This document shows positions 9,154 through 18,985 of a stretch of DNA of 64,000 bases, piece after piece. The notes under the pieces were generated by a model. The model was not told the origin of the DNA. It ran no database searches and was given only the letters and a program-made list of their open reading frames with translations. Made by a program: the position numbers and the translations under genes. The stretch comes from Hydractinia symbiolongicarpus (Eukaryota > Cnidaria > Hydrozoa > Anthoathecata > Hydractiniidae), in assembly GCF_029227915.1 (NCBI RefSeq), contig NC_079888.1:13191001-13255000 (forward strand). Reading direction: 5' to 3'. How positions within the stretch are numbered: the first letter of the stretch is position 1; every line of letters starts with the position of its first letter.

Positions 9154-9776
9154 ATGGAAGTATACATAAAACACAATCAATTCACAATCAACTACAATAC
9201 CCAGGTACCTGTGCTACACTGCTGTATCAGGGCAGGGTCAGTGACTGGTATATCCCAACCTGCCTGGACAATTTTAAATATCGGGATGGGGTATACTACG
9301 AAGGTTTTGAATACACCACAGATGAAGATCTTTTACACAGGGTAGCGTCAGGCGAAAAAGGATGGGGTACATTTGTAGGAAGCGAGATCGATGATGATCT
9401 CGAGGATGATATTGAACGTCTAGGGCTCTATATCGCTGCGGCTAAAGAGAACAACTATGGGGCACTCTGCTACCAAGTCATCAAGGATAAGGATTTGAAG
9501 CTATCGGATTTGGCTGATATCGAAACAATAGGCGATATACTCAACTTTCCGATACCAGATAGACGTCTAGTCGATATTGATTTGGAGAATGAGCCTAATG
9601 TCATCAAAGGCATCGTCTATGGGTACCCGTTCTACACCCAACATCCTTTGGACTATGTAAGGGATCCGAATGAAGATGATGACGAGGATGACGAGGATGA
9701 CGAAATAGATTTGGATGACCTAGAGGAACTCGTGAAAACATTTTACCATTCTTTGATAACATCTGGAGGTACCTGA
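9154..9776 (+). pseudogene. Acidic 200-residue protein (copy B)
   Basis: Start MEVYIKHNQ; one frameshift near 9245. Features: a cysteine pair region (LHCC … PTC) that may bind zinc, a middle part with DIERLGLYI and LSDLADIE, and a strongly acidic tail (DEDDEDDEID). Its last 34 bases overlap the integrase 3' end on the opposite strand. Unknown function; acidic tails are common in DNA mimics and nucleoprotein chaperones, but nothing more supports that. Confidence 0.6.
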
Positions 9777-10746
9777 ATATCTTCAGGAATAAGCTTCAAC
9801 TCTTCTTGCACGAAGCTTCTTTCGGGACCGTCCTTTAAATAGTACAAAACACGACTACCCGCCACAATACGGTCCAACCGGTTAGTATTTTGCTCCAAAA
9901 GGCGTCAGTGGCGCGTCTTTTCGAGTCAGCGTGCTCCTCCCCCGGTTGTAGCAAATACAAGTACAGCCCATCCTCAGGTAGGGGTCTCTCCTCGGGATAC
10001 TCTTCGCTTTTCGCGATCGGTATCTCATCCAGCTTGATCGCCTTGTTGGGCTTCATGCCGATCATGGCAGTCTTGCTGTTGTTTAGACTTTTTACGATAG
10101 TGTACAGGTGCTTGACCAAAATGGACCTAGGCTCCCCAGAGACCAGTTCTTGCGCATCCTGAGGCTTGAAGAGTCTCTCGGCGAGGACCTTGTTGTACGA
10201 CTCTACAAAGGCCGTAAACGTATGATGATATTTTGTCGTAGCCCGTTTAATCTCAACCCCGTTGTCCTCCAGCAGCTTGGTTACATCCGACTTGAACTCA
10301 GAAGCATTGTTGCACTGGAAGGTTTTTGGGTAGTGTAAAGGTCTCCCTTTGTAGATATCTTTGATCATATCCGCGACCTCGGTAGCCTTTTTAGTACGCA
10401 GGGGTCTAGCTACTTTCTAACGTGAAGCCACGTCAATACCTGTCAGGATATACTTGTAGGTGCTATTATATAGCTTGTCATGTGGCATGTACAGTAGATC
10501 GAATTGATGCATTTCGTTAAGCCTCGTAACGGTGAAGTGTGAATAATCAATACGTTTTGGGCCCCGAATATGCCGTAGCCACAAGAGTTGCCTACTCAGC
10601 CAATGAGTAACCTTCTTCTTGGATAGGCCGCTTTTCTTCGCAAGCAATTTGATGGCTTTCCGTCCGCTCCAGAGATTTTCTGGGGTGTAGTAAATATTGC
10701 TTAGCTTTTCAGCCTCTTCCTTGGTAATAACGTGCGTTTTTGACAT
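9743..10746 (-). pseudogene. DD35E integrase (copy B)
   Basis: ATG at 10746 directly after TATAATAAAGAC. It has HTH region, QFDLLYMPHD, CNNASEFK and FVESYN. The second catalytic Asp is Asn and the following Gly is Ala. A stop at about 10418 interrupts the core, and a frameshift near 9890 affects the C-terminal LDRIVAGSRVLYYL-type segment. Longest integrase copy here, with its natural end (…KEW). Confidence 0.8.
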
Positions 10747-10776
10747 GTCTTTATTATACATGTTAAAAATGCGTTC

Positions 10777-11173
10777 TTACAAATACTTATAGGCTACGAA
10801 CCCTAGCAGGGATAGGGAGCCAACAACGAAGGCCAATTCACCATCCTGCTGCTGCTTGGAGGGTGTGTAAAAATCTTTCAATTGCGGGGTTCTTGTCCGA
10901 GGCGATATAGTACCTGTACATCTCGTCGTCCAACTCCTGAAGGCTTTTACCAGCCTGTAGTTGCAGTTCCCACTGTTCGTTGAACCAATCAAATTTGGCT
11001 TGTCGATCTTGTACCCACTTTGCTTGGGCTGCTTGTAGTTGTTCCATCGCCCTATCATGTCCTTTCTTCTCCGCCTCACCGTGTCCTGCAAGTTTACTAA
11101 ATAGAAAATTTGTGCCACTAAAGGCTAAAGCGTTGATTCCCGCGCCGGCGACAATAAAAGCTATTGTTGCCAT
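10777..11173 (-). pseudogene. 135-residue membrane protein (copy B)
   Basis: Starts MATIAFIVAGAGINALAF and carries the charged middle (KWVQDRQAKFDWFNEQ). A frameshift near 10865 separates it from the C-terminal hydrophobic segment (FVVGSLSLLGFVAYKYL). Its ATG overlaps the stop of the zinc-ribbon gene as TAAATGG. Confidence 0.65.
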
Positions 11174-11843
11174 TTATTGTTCGCTCTTCCTGCAGTCCTT
11201 ACAACAAGCCCTCTGTCTCTCATGCTGGCAGATTTGACTCTTCCCGCACTCCTCACGCCTTACAATAGGCCCTCCTCCTTTCATGCCGGCATATATGTCT
11301 ACCACCGCATTCCTTACACTGGGATCTCCGCCTACCAAGGGGGCATCTGTTACGTTCCCGTGACGCCTTCTTTTTATCCAGGCAGCATACACAACTTGTT
11401 GCCGTCTTTCCATTTCCCAGCACTCTAAATGCATCTAGGGCGAACACTTTTTTACACTTGGGGCAGCTCCTGGTCCCCTCCGGTTGCTTGCTCTTCTTGC
11501 ATTTCTTGCATTCCTTGCAGCGATACCTTACCCTTTCATGAGGGTAAATCTGACTACCTTTGCAGTCTTTGCAGATGGGTCTCTGCCTTTGACGGGGACA
11601 AACCTGACTGCCCCCGCATTCTTTACAATAGGCCCTCACCCTTTGATGGTGGCATATTTGACTCCCTCCACAGTCTTTACACTCTGATCTTCGCCTACCA
11701 TGAGGGTATTTGTTACGTTCCCGTGACGCCTTCTTTTTATCCAGACATTTAATGCATGTGTTTGTAGTTTGACCATTTCCCAGCACCCTAAATGGATCTA
11801 GCAAAAGACTTTTGTTACATTTTGAGCAGCTCTTGCTTCCCAT
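11174..11843 (-). pseudogene. Zinc-ribbon repeat protein (copy B)
   Basis: Start MGSKSCSKCNKSLLLD. After a CxxC module (CIKCLDKKKAS) come about three 18-residue repeats of the form CK-C-GSQIC-H-R-R, a second SCPKCKK module, and two more repeats. A frameshift near 11400 breaks the last part. The N-terminal module is of the kind found ahead of HNH nucleases (see 28955), but no HNH core is present. Nucleic-acid binding is inferred. A hairpin lies four bases before the start. Confidence 0.65.
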
Positions 11844-11847
11844 ATTG

Positions 11848-11880
11848 ACTCGTTTTTGCCCTTGGAGGACAAACACGAGT
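11848..11880 (-). promoter_or_regulatory. Start-proximal hairpin of zinc-ribbon gene (copy B)
   Basis: Fourteen-base arms; on the transcribed strand 12 Watson-Crick pairs, one G-U wobble and one mismatch around a short loop. It sits four bases (CAAT) before the ATG. Member of a series at 28079, 28918, 33682, 58309, 62576 and 62781. Confidence 0.6.
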
Positions 11881-11888
11881 TGTGGTCA

Positions 11889-13161
11889 TTAGTACTCCAC
11901 GCTATGAAACCTACCATCTAAGATGTTCAGCTGTGCGTCCTGCAAAAGGTAAACATAGCATCTGAAATCCCCGGTTCCGTCGGCCTTCTTAGCTATATGT
12001 AACGTGATGCCATCACTAAGGCGTTGTAGGGGTCTTCCGCTACCGTGCAGACTGCCATTGGGGGAGGCTCGAAAATCGATCAACGCATATCTTTCGTTGA
12101 AGAATTTCCCGATGGTGACGTTGCTATCGTGGGCACCGAAAATGTTCACGATCTGTTTGAGGTGGTCTATGGGAAGCATTGCATGGCTATACAGTTCATT
12201 AGGCTCCCCCTCAACGGTAACGCTCATCTTCTCGATCTTGGGATTATAGAACACCTTATTGACGCCAGAATAAAGCTTCACTTTCCCAGGGTTTATGAAG
12301 AGCAGCAGGACGCCTTTCAAACTCTTCGCTGGAGTGTCAATTTGAAGGTTGTATGAGGTGTCAGCCTTTTTCATAGTGACTACCTTGCTACGGAGTATGC
12401 GTTCGTAGGGTAGTGCTAATCTTGCATACCTTGACATCATGACACTTGCCAGGCCTTCATGGGTGATCTTCCCAAACTCAAGATTGATGTTGGTGATCTT
12501 ATAGGCAGCGTCAGCCGCCTTGGCTGCCGTGATTCCCGAGGCTGCAGTACCCCATCTTTGATCACGTCACCGTAAGATGCGAAATGCAGGACAACTTGGA
12601 GGTAGTCATAAAAACCAGCCGGATAAAAGGGTAAATCTCTCGTCAACTCAAACATTTTGCCCAAGGGCACGCAGAAGGTGTTGCCATACGCGGCAGCAAT
12701 CGCTTTCTCCTCTTCGGTACCTACATAGTCAGTGGTCTTGACTTGCAGGGCCCGGATTGTTCCGTCGTTTGGGTTGATGCCTCCAGGATAAGGTTGTTAT
12801 CACGATCAAACTTGGGTAACCAGAAGTCCCGGTACACTGCCAGGGTGTTATAATCAGATATATTCTGTACCTCGTTGCCGTTCAGATTAATACGTAGATT
12901 CTTCACCAGGCTCTTGCCAATGTTGCTGACAATAGTACGCTTTGTATTGGTCCCCGTCAGCGTCGGGTCAAATAAGAGCTTGAAACTGCCAGGAAACATG
13001 ACATCATTCTGGGGCATGGTAGCGATATCCACATAAAGGTCTTCATTCTGGTTTATCGTGCTTGGTATGTGGCTTATCTGAACCCTCCGTTTCCTGCCTT
13101 TGATACCGAAGAGCTTCTTCGTCTCTGCATATGGGTCTAGCGTCGTTTCAAGTGCACTCAT
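11889..13161 (-). pseudogene. Major-capsid-like protein (copy B)
   Basis: Starts MSALETTLDPYAETK with the same conserved blocks as the other copies (STINQNEDLYVDI, FKLLFDPTLTGT, DGRFHSVEY end). Frameshifts near 12440-12560 and 12720. The C-terminal 183 codons form one open frame. Divergent to the coiled-coil gene over 30 bp. Confidence 0.7.
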
Positions 13162-13191
13162 TTTATTATATAAGGGAAATCTTCTAATAAA
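13162..13191. promoter_or_regulatory. 30-bp divergent promoter, capsid / coiled-coil (copy B)
   Basis: TTTATTATATAAGGG towards the capsid start and TCTTCTAATAAA towards the coiled-coil start. TAATAAA-like motifs touch both start codons and the TTAGAAGA core is present on the minus strand. Confidence 0.55.
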
Positions 13192-14443
13192 ATGCCGAAT
13201 ATTCCAGTATTTGATCACGATCTTCTGGATGAGGGCCGTCCGGATGATAAACCCGATGATACGCAGAAACTTCCAAAACCCCCGGCAACGCCAGGTCCAT
13301 CAACGTCAGGAGAAAAACAGGGTGTGCCGGGGGTGGCCTTTCAGAGCAGAGGCAAAAACTACTAAAATCAAAGGTTGACGACCTTTACGAAGGTCTTAGT
13401 CAGGATCGAGGCAAGGGAAACCTATTGCGATACCCTACTACGAGTTTTGGGTGGAAGGGAAACGTCTTTTTTTCAACGATATAGACCTTACGACATTAAT
13501 TACACAAGATAAGGGTGGGTTGTGAGCTGCTGGGGAGATGATCAAGAGATTGAAGGCAGATCTCGTGCGAGCCCTGGGTTTTCCCGACTATGTTACTACA
13601 CCCAACAGGGGTAAGGCAGCAGCCCAGGCACTTGGGCAAAAGGTTGATGACATTTTGGATGATGATATCATTTCGATGGAATCGATAGAGGAATTTGTAG
13701 ATGCCACGGAAAGCCTTATCCAAGAAACTTTATTTGGTGGTACTGATGAAGTTCTCACTGAACGTGAAATAAGAAGGTTTAACCAAGCAGCACAGACTAT
13801 AAGGGGTAACTTGAAAGACTAGAAAAGCAAGATGAACTTATATGATAGCGAGATTAGCAAGGCAGACGGCAAGGTGAAAGAACTCGAGGGTCAGAAAACC
13901 GGGGTAGACGAAGGACAGAGGGCTAATCTTGAGAGGGAAAAAGCAAAGCTTGAGGAAAAAATTGAGAAATTGAACGATTTAAAGGAGGCCGCGCAGGATG
14001 CCCATAGCTTACTTTCCTCCCAGGTTTACAGCCAGCTGAAGGTCATCAAGGAAACGTTGATGAAAATTGCCGGAGATGACACGTCTTTGCTGGAGAAGCT
14101 AAAGATCCTCTTCAGGGAGCAGGGTATAACTATAGCGAGTATCGTCTCTGCCATTGGTCTACTGATAAGCACTCTCGTGCTTGCAGTTACATGGGGAGGT
14201 GCCGCAGCGGGTGCTGCAGGAGGTGCCGCGGAGAAGGGATTTGTAGAGAAACAGCTGGAACGATTGTGTAAATATTTCAAATATCTGGCAGGTAAAGCAG
14301 GTGCTACATTACCCGGGATTATGGGTACCATTGTGTTCTTCTTTTTGAAGGTAGCGGCAACCGTTGTTGTGTACACAGCCAAGCAGTATATGGCCATTGC
14401 TGCCGCCGTTGGGTTTGTCGTGGTCTACGTTAGAAAGGACTAA
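13192..14443 (+). pseudogene. Coiled-coil membrane protein (copy B)
   Basis: ATG in TAATAAAATGCC. Proline-rich N-terminus, then MIKRLKADLVRALGFPDYV and PNRGKAAAQALGQKVDDILDDD, a long charged coiled coil (about residues 200-280), the hydrophobic segment GITIASIVSAIGLLIS, an Ala/Gly linker, and a long hydrophobic C-terminus. Stops near 13372, 13524 and 13820 and at least one frameshift. The two segments suggest membrane insertion. Confidence 0.65.
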
Positions 14444-14445
14444 TA

Positions 14446-15537
14446 TTAGCTATTTTTAAGCCAGATGTAAGCAATGATGATCCTCGTGTTGTTCCCCCTG
14501 TATAGTATGATCGGGAGTATGTATCGGAGGTGTAATAGGTGTGGCATGTTTGGGAGGTATGGGTTCTTGGTAATATGCTTAGGGGGTGTAGTATGCTAGG
14601 TGTTTTGATAGTATGCTTTGAGGGTGTAGTATGTATAGTATGTATATCAAAATGTTGTTATACCCTACAATTTTGCCTATGCGCAGGTTCATGTCCGAAG
14701 GCAGCATGTACACGCTTGGCATGACGGCAAAATTCACCGGAATTCAGGCATTCTGTAAAACCTTTTGAAACTCCGTAATATCATGGTCTACATTCTCCTG
14801 ACGTTCCACCATGGCCCCAAAATTCTGCAATAGAATCTGCCTTGCTGTGTAGTTGTCTGCGCCAGATTCGATCAGGGATGCTTTGGCACCTGCTTGCGAT
14901 CCCAGCAACAAGACCACGTAAACCCTGATACTCTCGCTTAGCTTGGTCAGACCCTCCGATGTCAAGCCCTGACTTGTCGGTATAATGATCTTTGCTCAGT
15001 CGCCATCGACTTGGGGCCATTATCTACCGTTTGTGAACGAAGACATGACGGCTTTGAACTTGTAGAAAGCACTAGCATCTGCACCGTATACGCAACACAC
15101 TTGGGCGTATCTGGATGTTAAGTAGGGGTTTTTATACAGTTCAAACCCATCGTCATACGGCATGGGTACCTTAATTTTTGCCAGGATACGGCGCATGTGG
15201 TAACAGACATGGAATTTAAGGATCGAGTTGACAAGGGGTATGGAGCCCGTCAGATGCTTGGCGGTTATGCCTAATGCAGTGGTTGCGCAGTGCACCGCAA
15301 GATTAGCCTGAATGTTCCAGTAGTCCAACGCTTGTCCTGTCCAACCCACCCTGACAGGGTCATTCAGCAAATTTGTAGGGATTTCTATGGCATATTTGGT
15401 GAATTCAGGGAATGCCACCTCAATGTGCGAGTCTGTAGATACGTACAGACCCTGGTGCTCCAAGTTGGTTGCACCAAGTGGCCATTCTCCCCTGTTAGAC
15501 TTGTACTTTGCCTCGGGGTTGTACGAGTAATATTCAT
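14446..15537 (-). pseudogene. NLEH protein with Pro/His tail and C-terminal anchor (copy B)
   Basis: About 400 codons in the family. The N-terminal part has EFTKYAIEIPTNLLND and LDYWNIQ, the middle YVVLLLGSQAGAK, the tail PPKH-type repeats (visible as repetitive DNA at about 14570-14640) and a final hydrophobic IAYIWLK. One base is missing at the start (ATGTAC reads AT-TAC), and frameshifts follow near 15020 and 14745. Abundant sheet-like blocks make a minor capsid or spike role conceivable, but this is not shown. Confidence 0.6.
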
Positions 15538-15560
15538 CCTTTCTTAGAAGAAAGGATGAA
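15534..15560. promoter_or_regulatory. Palindromic divergent start region (copy B)
   Basis: A perfect palindrome with 13-base arms (TTCATCCTTTCTT) on a tiny loop. Each arm contains the GGATGAA start region of one of the two divergent genes, so only 18 bp separate the two start codons. Contains TTAGAAGA like the capsid promoter. Confidence 0.6.
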
Positions 15561-16223
15561 GCAACTCTATAATACTGATATCGAAAAGCCCACTATATTT
15601 AAGGATTAACTGGGACAGGATAGTGGGATTGCCTTGAAATCCATCAGTATTCGACCCGTGTGGCTGAACCTGTACAGCGACAACGAAATCGTCATCCGTA
15701 AGATAGGGCCCAACCAGAAGTAAATTAGGATTGAAATCATGAACGGCCTGTATAGGATCGAGGATTTGGCGGCCATTGTGAACAGCCAGCTAGGAGAGGA
15801 TTAAGCTGTTTGTCCTGAAAAATGGATTCTGCAGGCTTCGTGTCAGTGACAGGTACTCTGTGGTGATTCATCGACAACTGCAAGAGATCTTAGGTCTACT
15901 CTACGACCCTATTAATTAATAAATATATAAAGGGCGACTACGATGCATACTATAGTACTGATGTCTACCATAGATTGAGACTTGCCCACACTTGGATGAA
16001 GACGACTGCCTACTTGATGGTAAAAGGTCTAAGGTTCTGGCCTTGCTTCCCACCTAAGAATTGAACGCTTGGGGGGATATGTTAACCTTGAGTTTTGATA
16101 CCCCCAACGTACCTTCCCCTGAAGGACTCTACGGACCGTCTCGAGTTCATGTTAACAGACGTCTATCACCATGAGAAGAACGTTTCGTTTACTGGCCTCA
16201 CCATGAGCATTCTCATACAATAA
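15556..16223 (+). pseudogene. KKLY/KQLY-family protein (copy B)
   Basis: Starts MKQLYNTDIEKPTIF. A stop near 15607 (KD stop LGQDSG), another near 15722 and several frameshifts. Core blocks ISIRPVWLNLYSDNE, MNGLYRIEDLAA and FVLKNGF survive; the end is LLIQ. Unrecognised family, about 220 residues. Confidence 0.6.
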
Positions 16224-16225
16224 AG

Positions 16226-16887
16226 ATGAGCGGTATCGGCAAACTGTAACCGAGTTTGCCGAGTGCACCTGCGCAAGGCGCCGATATGCAGGAGGAGAGC
16301 CAGGTCTGCAGACTCAAAAAAATTGATGAAATAGAGCAGTATCTGCGAAATGAAATCAAGGAGCGGAACAGGCTTGCAAAGAAGTTTAAAATGCATAATA
16401 CGTGGGTACGCTTCTGCGACCATAGTCTGCTTGGCGTGAGCGTGATTACGTCCGGGCTTGTCATTGGAGCTATAGCCTCCGGCCTAGGAGTCCCTCTGGC
16501 CATTGCCATGGGGGGTTCACGATTGCAGCTGGAATAGGGCCAGCCGGTCTCCGGAACGCCGCAAAAAGGCTTGGTGTCAAATCCAAGAAACATGAATGTA
16601 TAAGGCTATTGGCCGAATCGAAATTGAACTCTTTTGTTGATCTCATTTTAAAAGCCAATGAGAACGGAATTATCAGTGACTATAAGTACAGCCTGATCTC
16701 TCGAGAGAAGAAAAAGTATATATTGTTAAAGGAACAGATGAGGCAGCGGTTTAACCGTATTGTGAACGCCATAAATGAACAGGAGCGTGCCCAGCTTATA
16801 GCTAAGGGCCGAGATGAAGGGAGGAAAGAGATGCAGAATGAGATTACAAAAAACCTTCGACCTGCGCAGTATGTAAGTGGTACCTAG
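16226..16887 (+). pseudogene. Two-helix membrane protein (copy B)
   Basis: ATG follows CAATAAAG. An early stop near 16247 and one frameshift near 16512 interrupt it, but it preserves the fullest C-terminus: hydrophobic ITSGLVIGAIASGLGVPLAIAMGG, then a long charged helix (ISREKKKYILLKEQMRQRFNRIVNAINEQ) and the end PAQYVSGT. About 220 residues in full. Likely membrane-bound with a coiled-coil tail. Confidence 0.6.
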
Positions 16888-16907
16888 AGTCCCCACCTGA
16901 GTAAAAG

Positions 16908-16945
16908 CCTATAAAATATATAGACCTATAAAATATATGGTTTTT
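16908..16945. terminator. CCTATAAAATATAT direct repeat between convergent genes (copy B)
   Basis: The block CCTATAAAATATAT occurs twice in tandem, three bases apart, where copies A and C have an inverted repeat of the same block. A 3'-end signal is inferred from position only. Confidence 0.35.
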
Positions 16946-17505
16946 AATCCTCACTCAGCAGCCATTCTTTTTTGAAGTCCTTATACCGACATTCCACAAC
17001 ATGTACCTGGGGGTAGTAGTTTTACCTTGCATATACACCAATGAAATAGCCAAGATGGCACTGGCTTGGCATGGCGCATCATAGGGTACTGGAATACCAT
17101 GGAATTTAGTCGTGATTGCATCCTTGTAGTATTTGAGTTTAGCGTTCACGTAAAAGTCCTTTTTCACAGGTTCTGTCGTCAATTGCTCAGTAATCAACTC
17201 TTCAATCTTGGACCAGATTTGACGATACTTCGCAACGCAATCAGGGTACTCTTCAAAATCGAGACTCGTCGCCGGTACTGTATTAGCGTTGCACCGGCTG
17301 ACCCCATGCCGGGACCAGATTTTAGGTGTTTTTACCCTGCGGGCTACCACAAGGTCTCGTGTATGGTAACCTACCATGTACCGATAATCCTTACCTCCAT
17401 TGACACTGTCAGATAGTCCACGTTGATATCATTGATGTCTGTATAAGTAGCAGCAAATGAGTAGAATAGTTTTGGGTTGACAAGCTCGTTCTCAAATTGT
17501 AGCAT
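16944..17505 (-). pseudogene. 190-residue conserved protein (copy B)
   Basis: Starts MLQFENELVNPKLFYSF; frameshifts near 17400 and 16990. The C-terminal 140 codons are open (VGYHTRDLVVARRV …). Same position and neighbours as in the other copies. Confidence 0.6.
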
Positions 17506-17698
17506 CTTGTTCTATTGAGAGTTCAAACGACTTCAGAGAATTGCATGCCATTGTACATATACAGCCACCCCCATTGTACGTGATATATTCATGGTAGCAG
17601 CTCCAGCACAACGATTTACCATTTATTTTGATCCTCCGACCACAGATGCACCTGTCGTATGCGTCCAACATACGTTTACAGTCCTTACATTGTTCCAT
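17492..17698 (-). CDS. Small cysteine-rich zinc-binding protein (copy B)
   Basis: Open frame of 68 codons starting MEQCKDCKRMLDAYDRC with the four cysteine groups. The usual stop is lost, so the frame runs eight residues on and overlaps the next gene's start. Preceded by AAGATAAATGG. Confidence 0.65.
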   Translation of the reverse strand: MEQCKDCKRMLDAYDRCICGRRIKINGKSLCWSCYHEYITYNGGGCICTMACNSLKSFELSIEQDATI

Positions 17699-17703
17699 TT
17701 ATC

Positions 17704-17883
17704 TTATGATTCTAAGGTATAAAGACGAACCTCTAGGTCCTTAATCCTCCGCCCATTCTCCTTCTCCGACTCTTTCAATATTGCTGAGGCCATAAGTGGG
17801 AGGGAGATACCGATACTGGCCATAAAGGTCATGAATGCTGCAGTTCCAAATATATCGAATTTTGACTGACAGTTGATGCACAT
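17704..17883 (-). CDS. Small single-pass membrane protein (copy B), intact
   Basis: An intact 59-codon frame from ATG (in AATAAATGTGC) to TAA. MCINCQSKFDI, a hydrophobic helix at about residues 15-36, and an ESEKENGRRIKDLEVR tail. The stop is followed within six bases by the zinc-gene start. Confidence 0.65.
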   Translation of the reverse strand: MCINCQSKFDIFGTAAFMTFMASIGISLPLMASAILKESEKENGRRIKDLEVRLYTLES

Positions 17884-17934
17884 TTATTAGTAGTATTTTT
17901 TATCTTACAACAAGGTTGTAAGATAACCTTGATT

Positions 17935-18290
17935 TCAAGCCAATGCCAGGAATTCCGTTTGCGTCAAGTTACCTCCAAATCTGACGAGGCGTCTCCAGTC
18001 TGGAGCGGCCTTCCTTTGTAGCGCCTTTTCAACAGCCACAGCGACATTTCATACTCACTATCATACACCTTTCGCTCTTCCACATAAGCCAAGCAGCGCG
18101 CATCTCCACAAAAGTAGCCCTCGTACATGTACTCATCACCGTCGCTCATATGGGCAGCCATGTTTTCTTTGACATGAAAAAAGCCAAATTTCGCTGTATG
18201 TTTTGTACTCACCTGTGGAGGGTTGTATCTCTTGGGGCCTGACCTGACTTTATCACACAGTTCTACAGAGCACCAGTAACAGAGCACCAT
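17935..18290 (-). pseudogene. 117-residue left-end protein (copy B)
   Basis: Starts MVLCYWCSVELCDKVR from ATG at 18290. A missing base near 18008 shifts the last 30 codons, so the family ending (LTQTEFLALA) is read in another frame. Otherwise as 51993-52346. Confidence 0.6.
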
Positions 18291-18321
18291 TTTATATACA
18301 TTCCAACAACATCTAAGGATT

Positions 18322-18663
18322 TCACCTGCATATTGGGCACATGTTAATGCGCATATCCTGTGCTTTGAACTTCCTTGGCACAAACCTTAGCAAACAGGCA
18401 TGATATTCAACGGTCTTGTTGCACATATCCTGCGTTTTGAATTGGTTGGGGATAAACCAGAATATGTTGGGATCATTCGGGAAAGCCCTGAGGCACATGT
18501 CTTGCGTCTGGAATTGATCCGGCACGTATTCTAGCACCCAGGGATCCTTTTCAACGGCCTTATTGCACATGCTTTGGGTCTTGAATTGATCTGCTACAGG
18601 CATGAGGCCCAGGCCATATTCTCAACAGCTTTGTTGCACATCTCTTGCGTCTTCAATTGACTC
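18322..18663 (-). pseudogene. FKTQ-MC repeat protein, only in copy B
   Basis: Four 24-residue repeats of the pattern F-K/Q-TQ-M-C-(N/L)-(K/R)-A … P … VP-(D/N)-Q. Protein repeats of this style (FKTQ-MC-AV-P-L-VP) occur in large DNA viruses and cnidarian sequences and resemble DUF4116-like arrays; that comparison is from memory. A frameshift near 18600 separates the first repeat. It sits between the TIR and the 117-residue gene, a place empty in copies C and D. Function unknown. Confidence 0.55.
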
Positions 18664-18714
18664 ATCCTTAGTAACGGTGTTTCCACATATTCTTACCTTG
18701 CAGGGTGAACGTTT

Positions 18715-18985
18715 GTTCACGTCTTGACTGCGCATGCGTTGATTATTAGCATAAGGGAATTCCCCTTTGACTCATTTTTGTATGATTTGATGTGCGTAGA
18801 CAGAAATTTTTGACTCATTTTTGTATGATTTTTGACGATGCCACTACATTGCAATGATTATTAGGGAATAACCCTTGATAGGCACTGCATGGTACTGGAT
18901 GGTATTGGATAATGAGGACTTGCTGTGACGTGCGCGTGCGCGTATGCGCGACTGTGCTCAAACATACACTTCCCTATCTCTATCT
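18715..18985 (-). repeat. Left TIR of copy B
   Basis: Read on the minus strand it starts AGATAGAGATAGGGAA and ends at the inner block GCGCAGTCAAGACGTGAAC, as do the other TIRs. It contains a 22-base perfect purine-pyrimidine alternation at 18929-18950, shared with copy D. Directly outside lies satellite sequence (GTGATATTGTC). Confidence 0.75.

Larger units (their letters stand above)
7676..18985 (-). mobile_element. Copy B: reversed Polinton-like element, right end missing
   Basis: Reading from 18985 leftwards the order is TIR, FKTQ-repeat gene, 117-residue gene and so on to the integrase, the 200-residue gene, BRO and a truncated ATPase, where it meets copy A tail-to-tail. The TIR end lies directly against satellite sequence. 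Everything right of the ATPase Walker A region (zinc genes, polymerase, right TIR) is lost. Confidence 0.8.
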
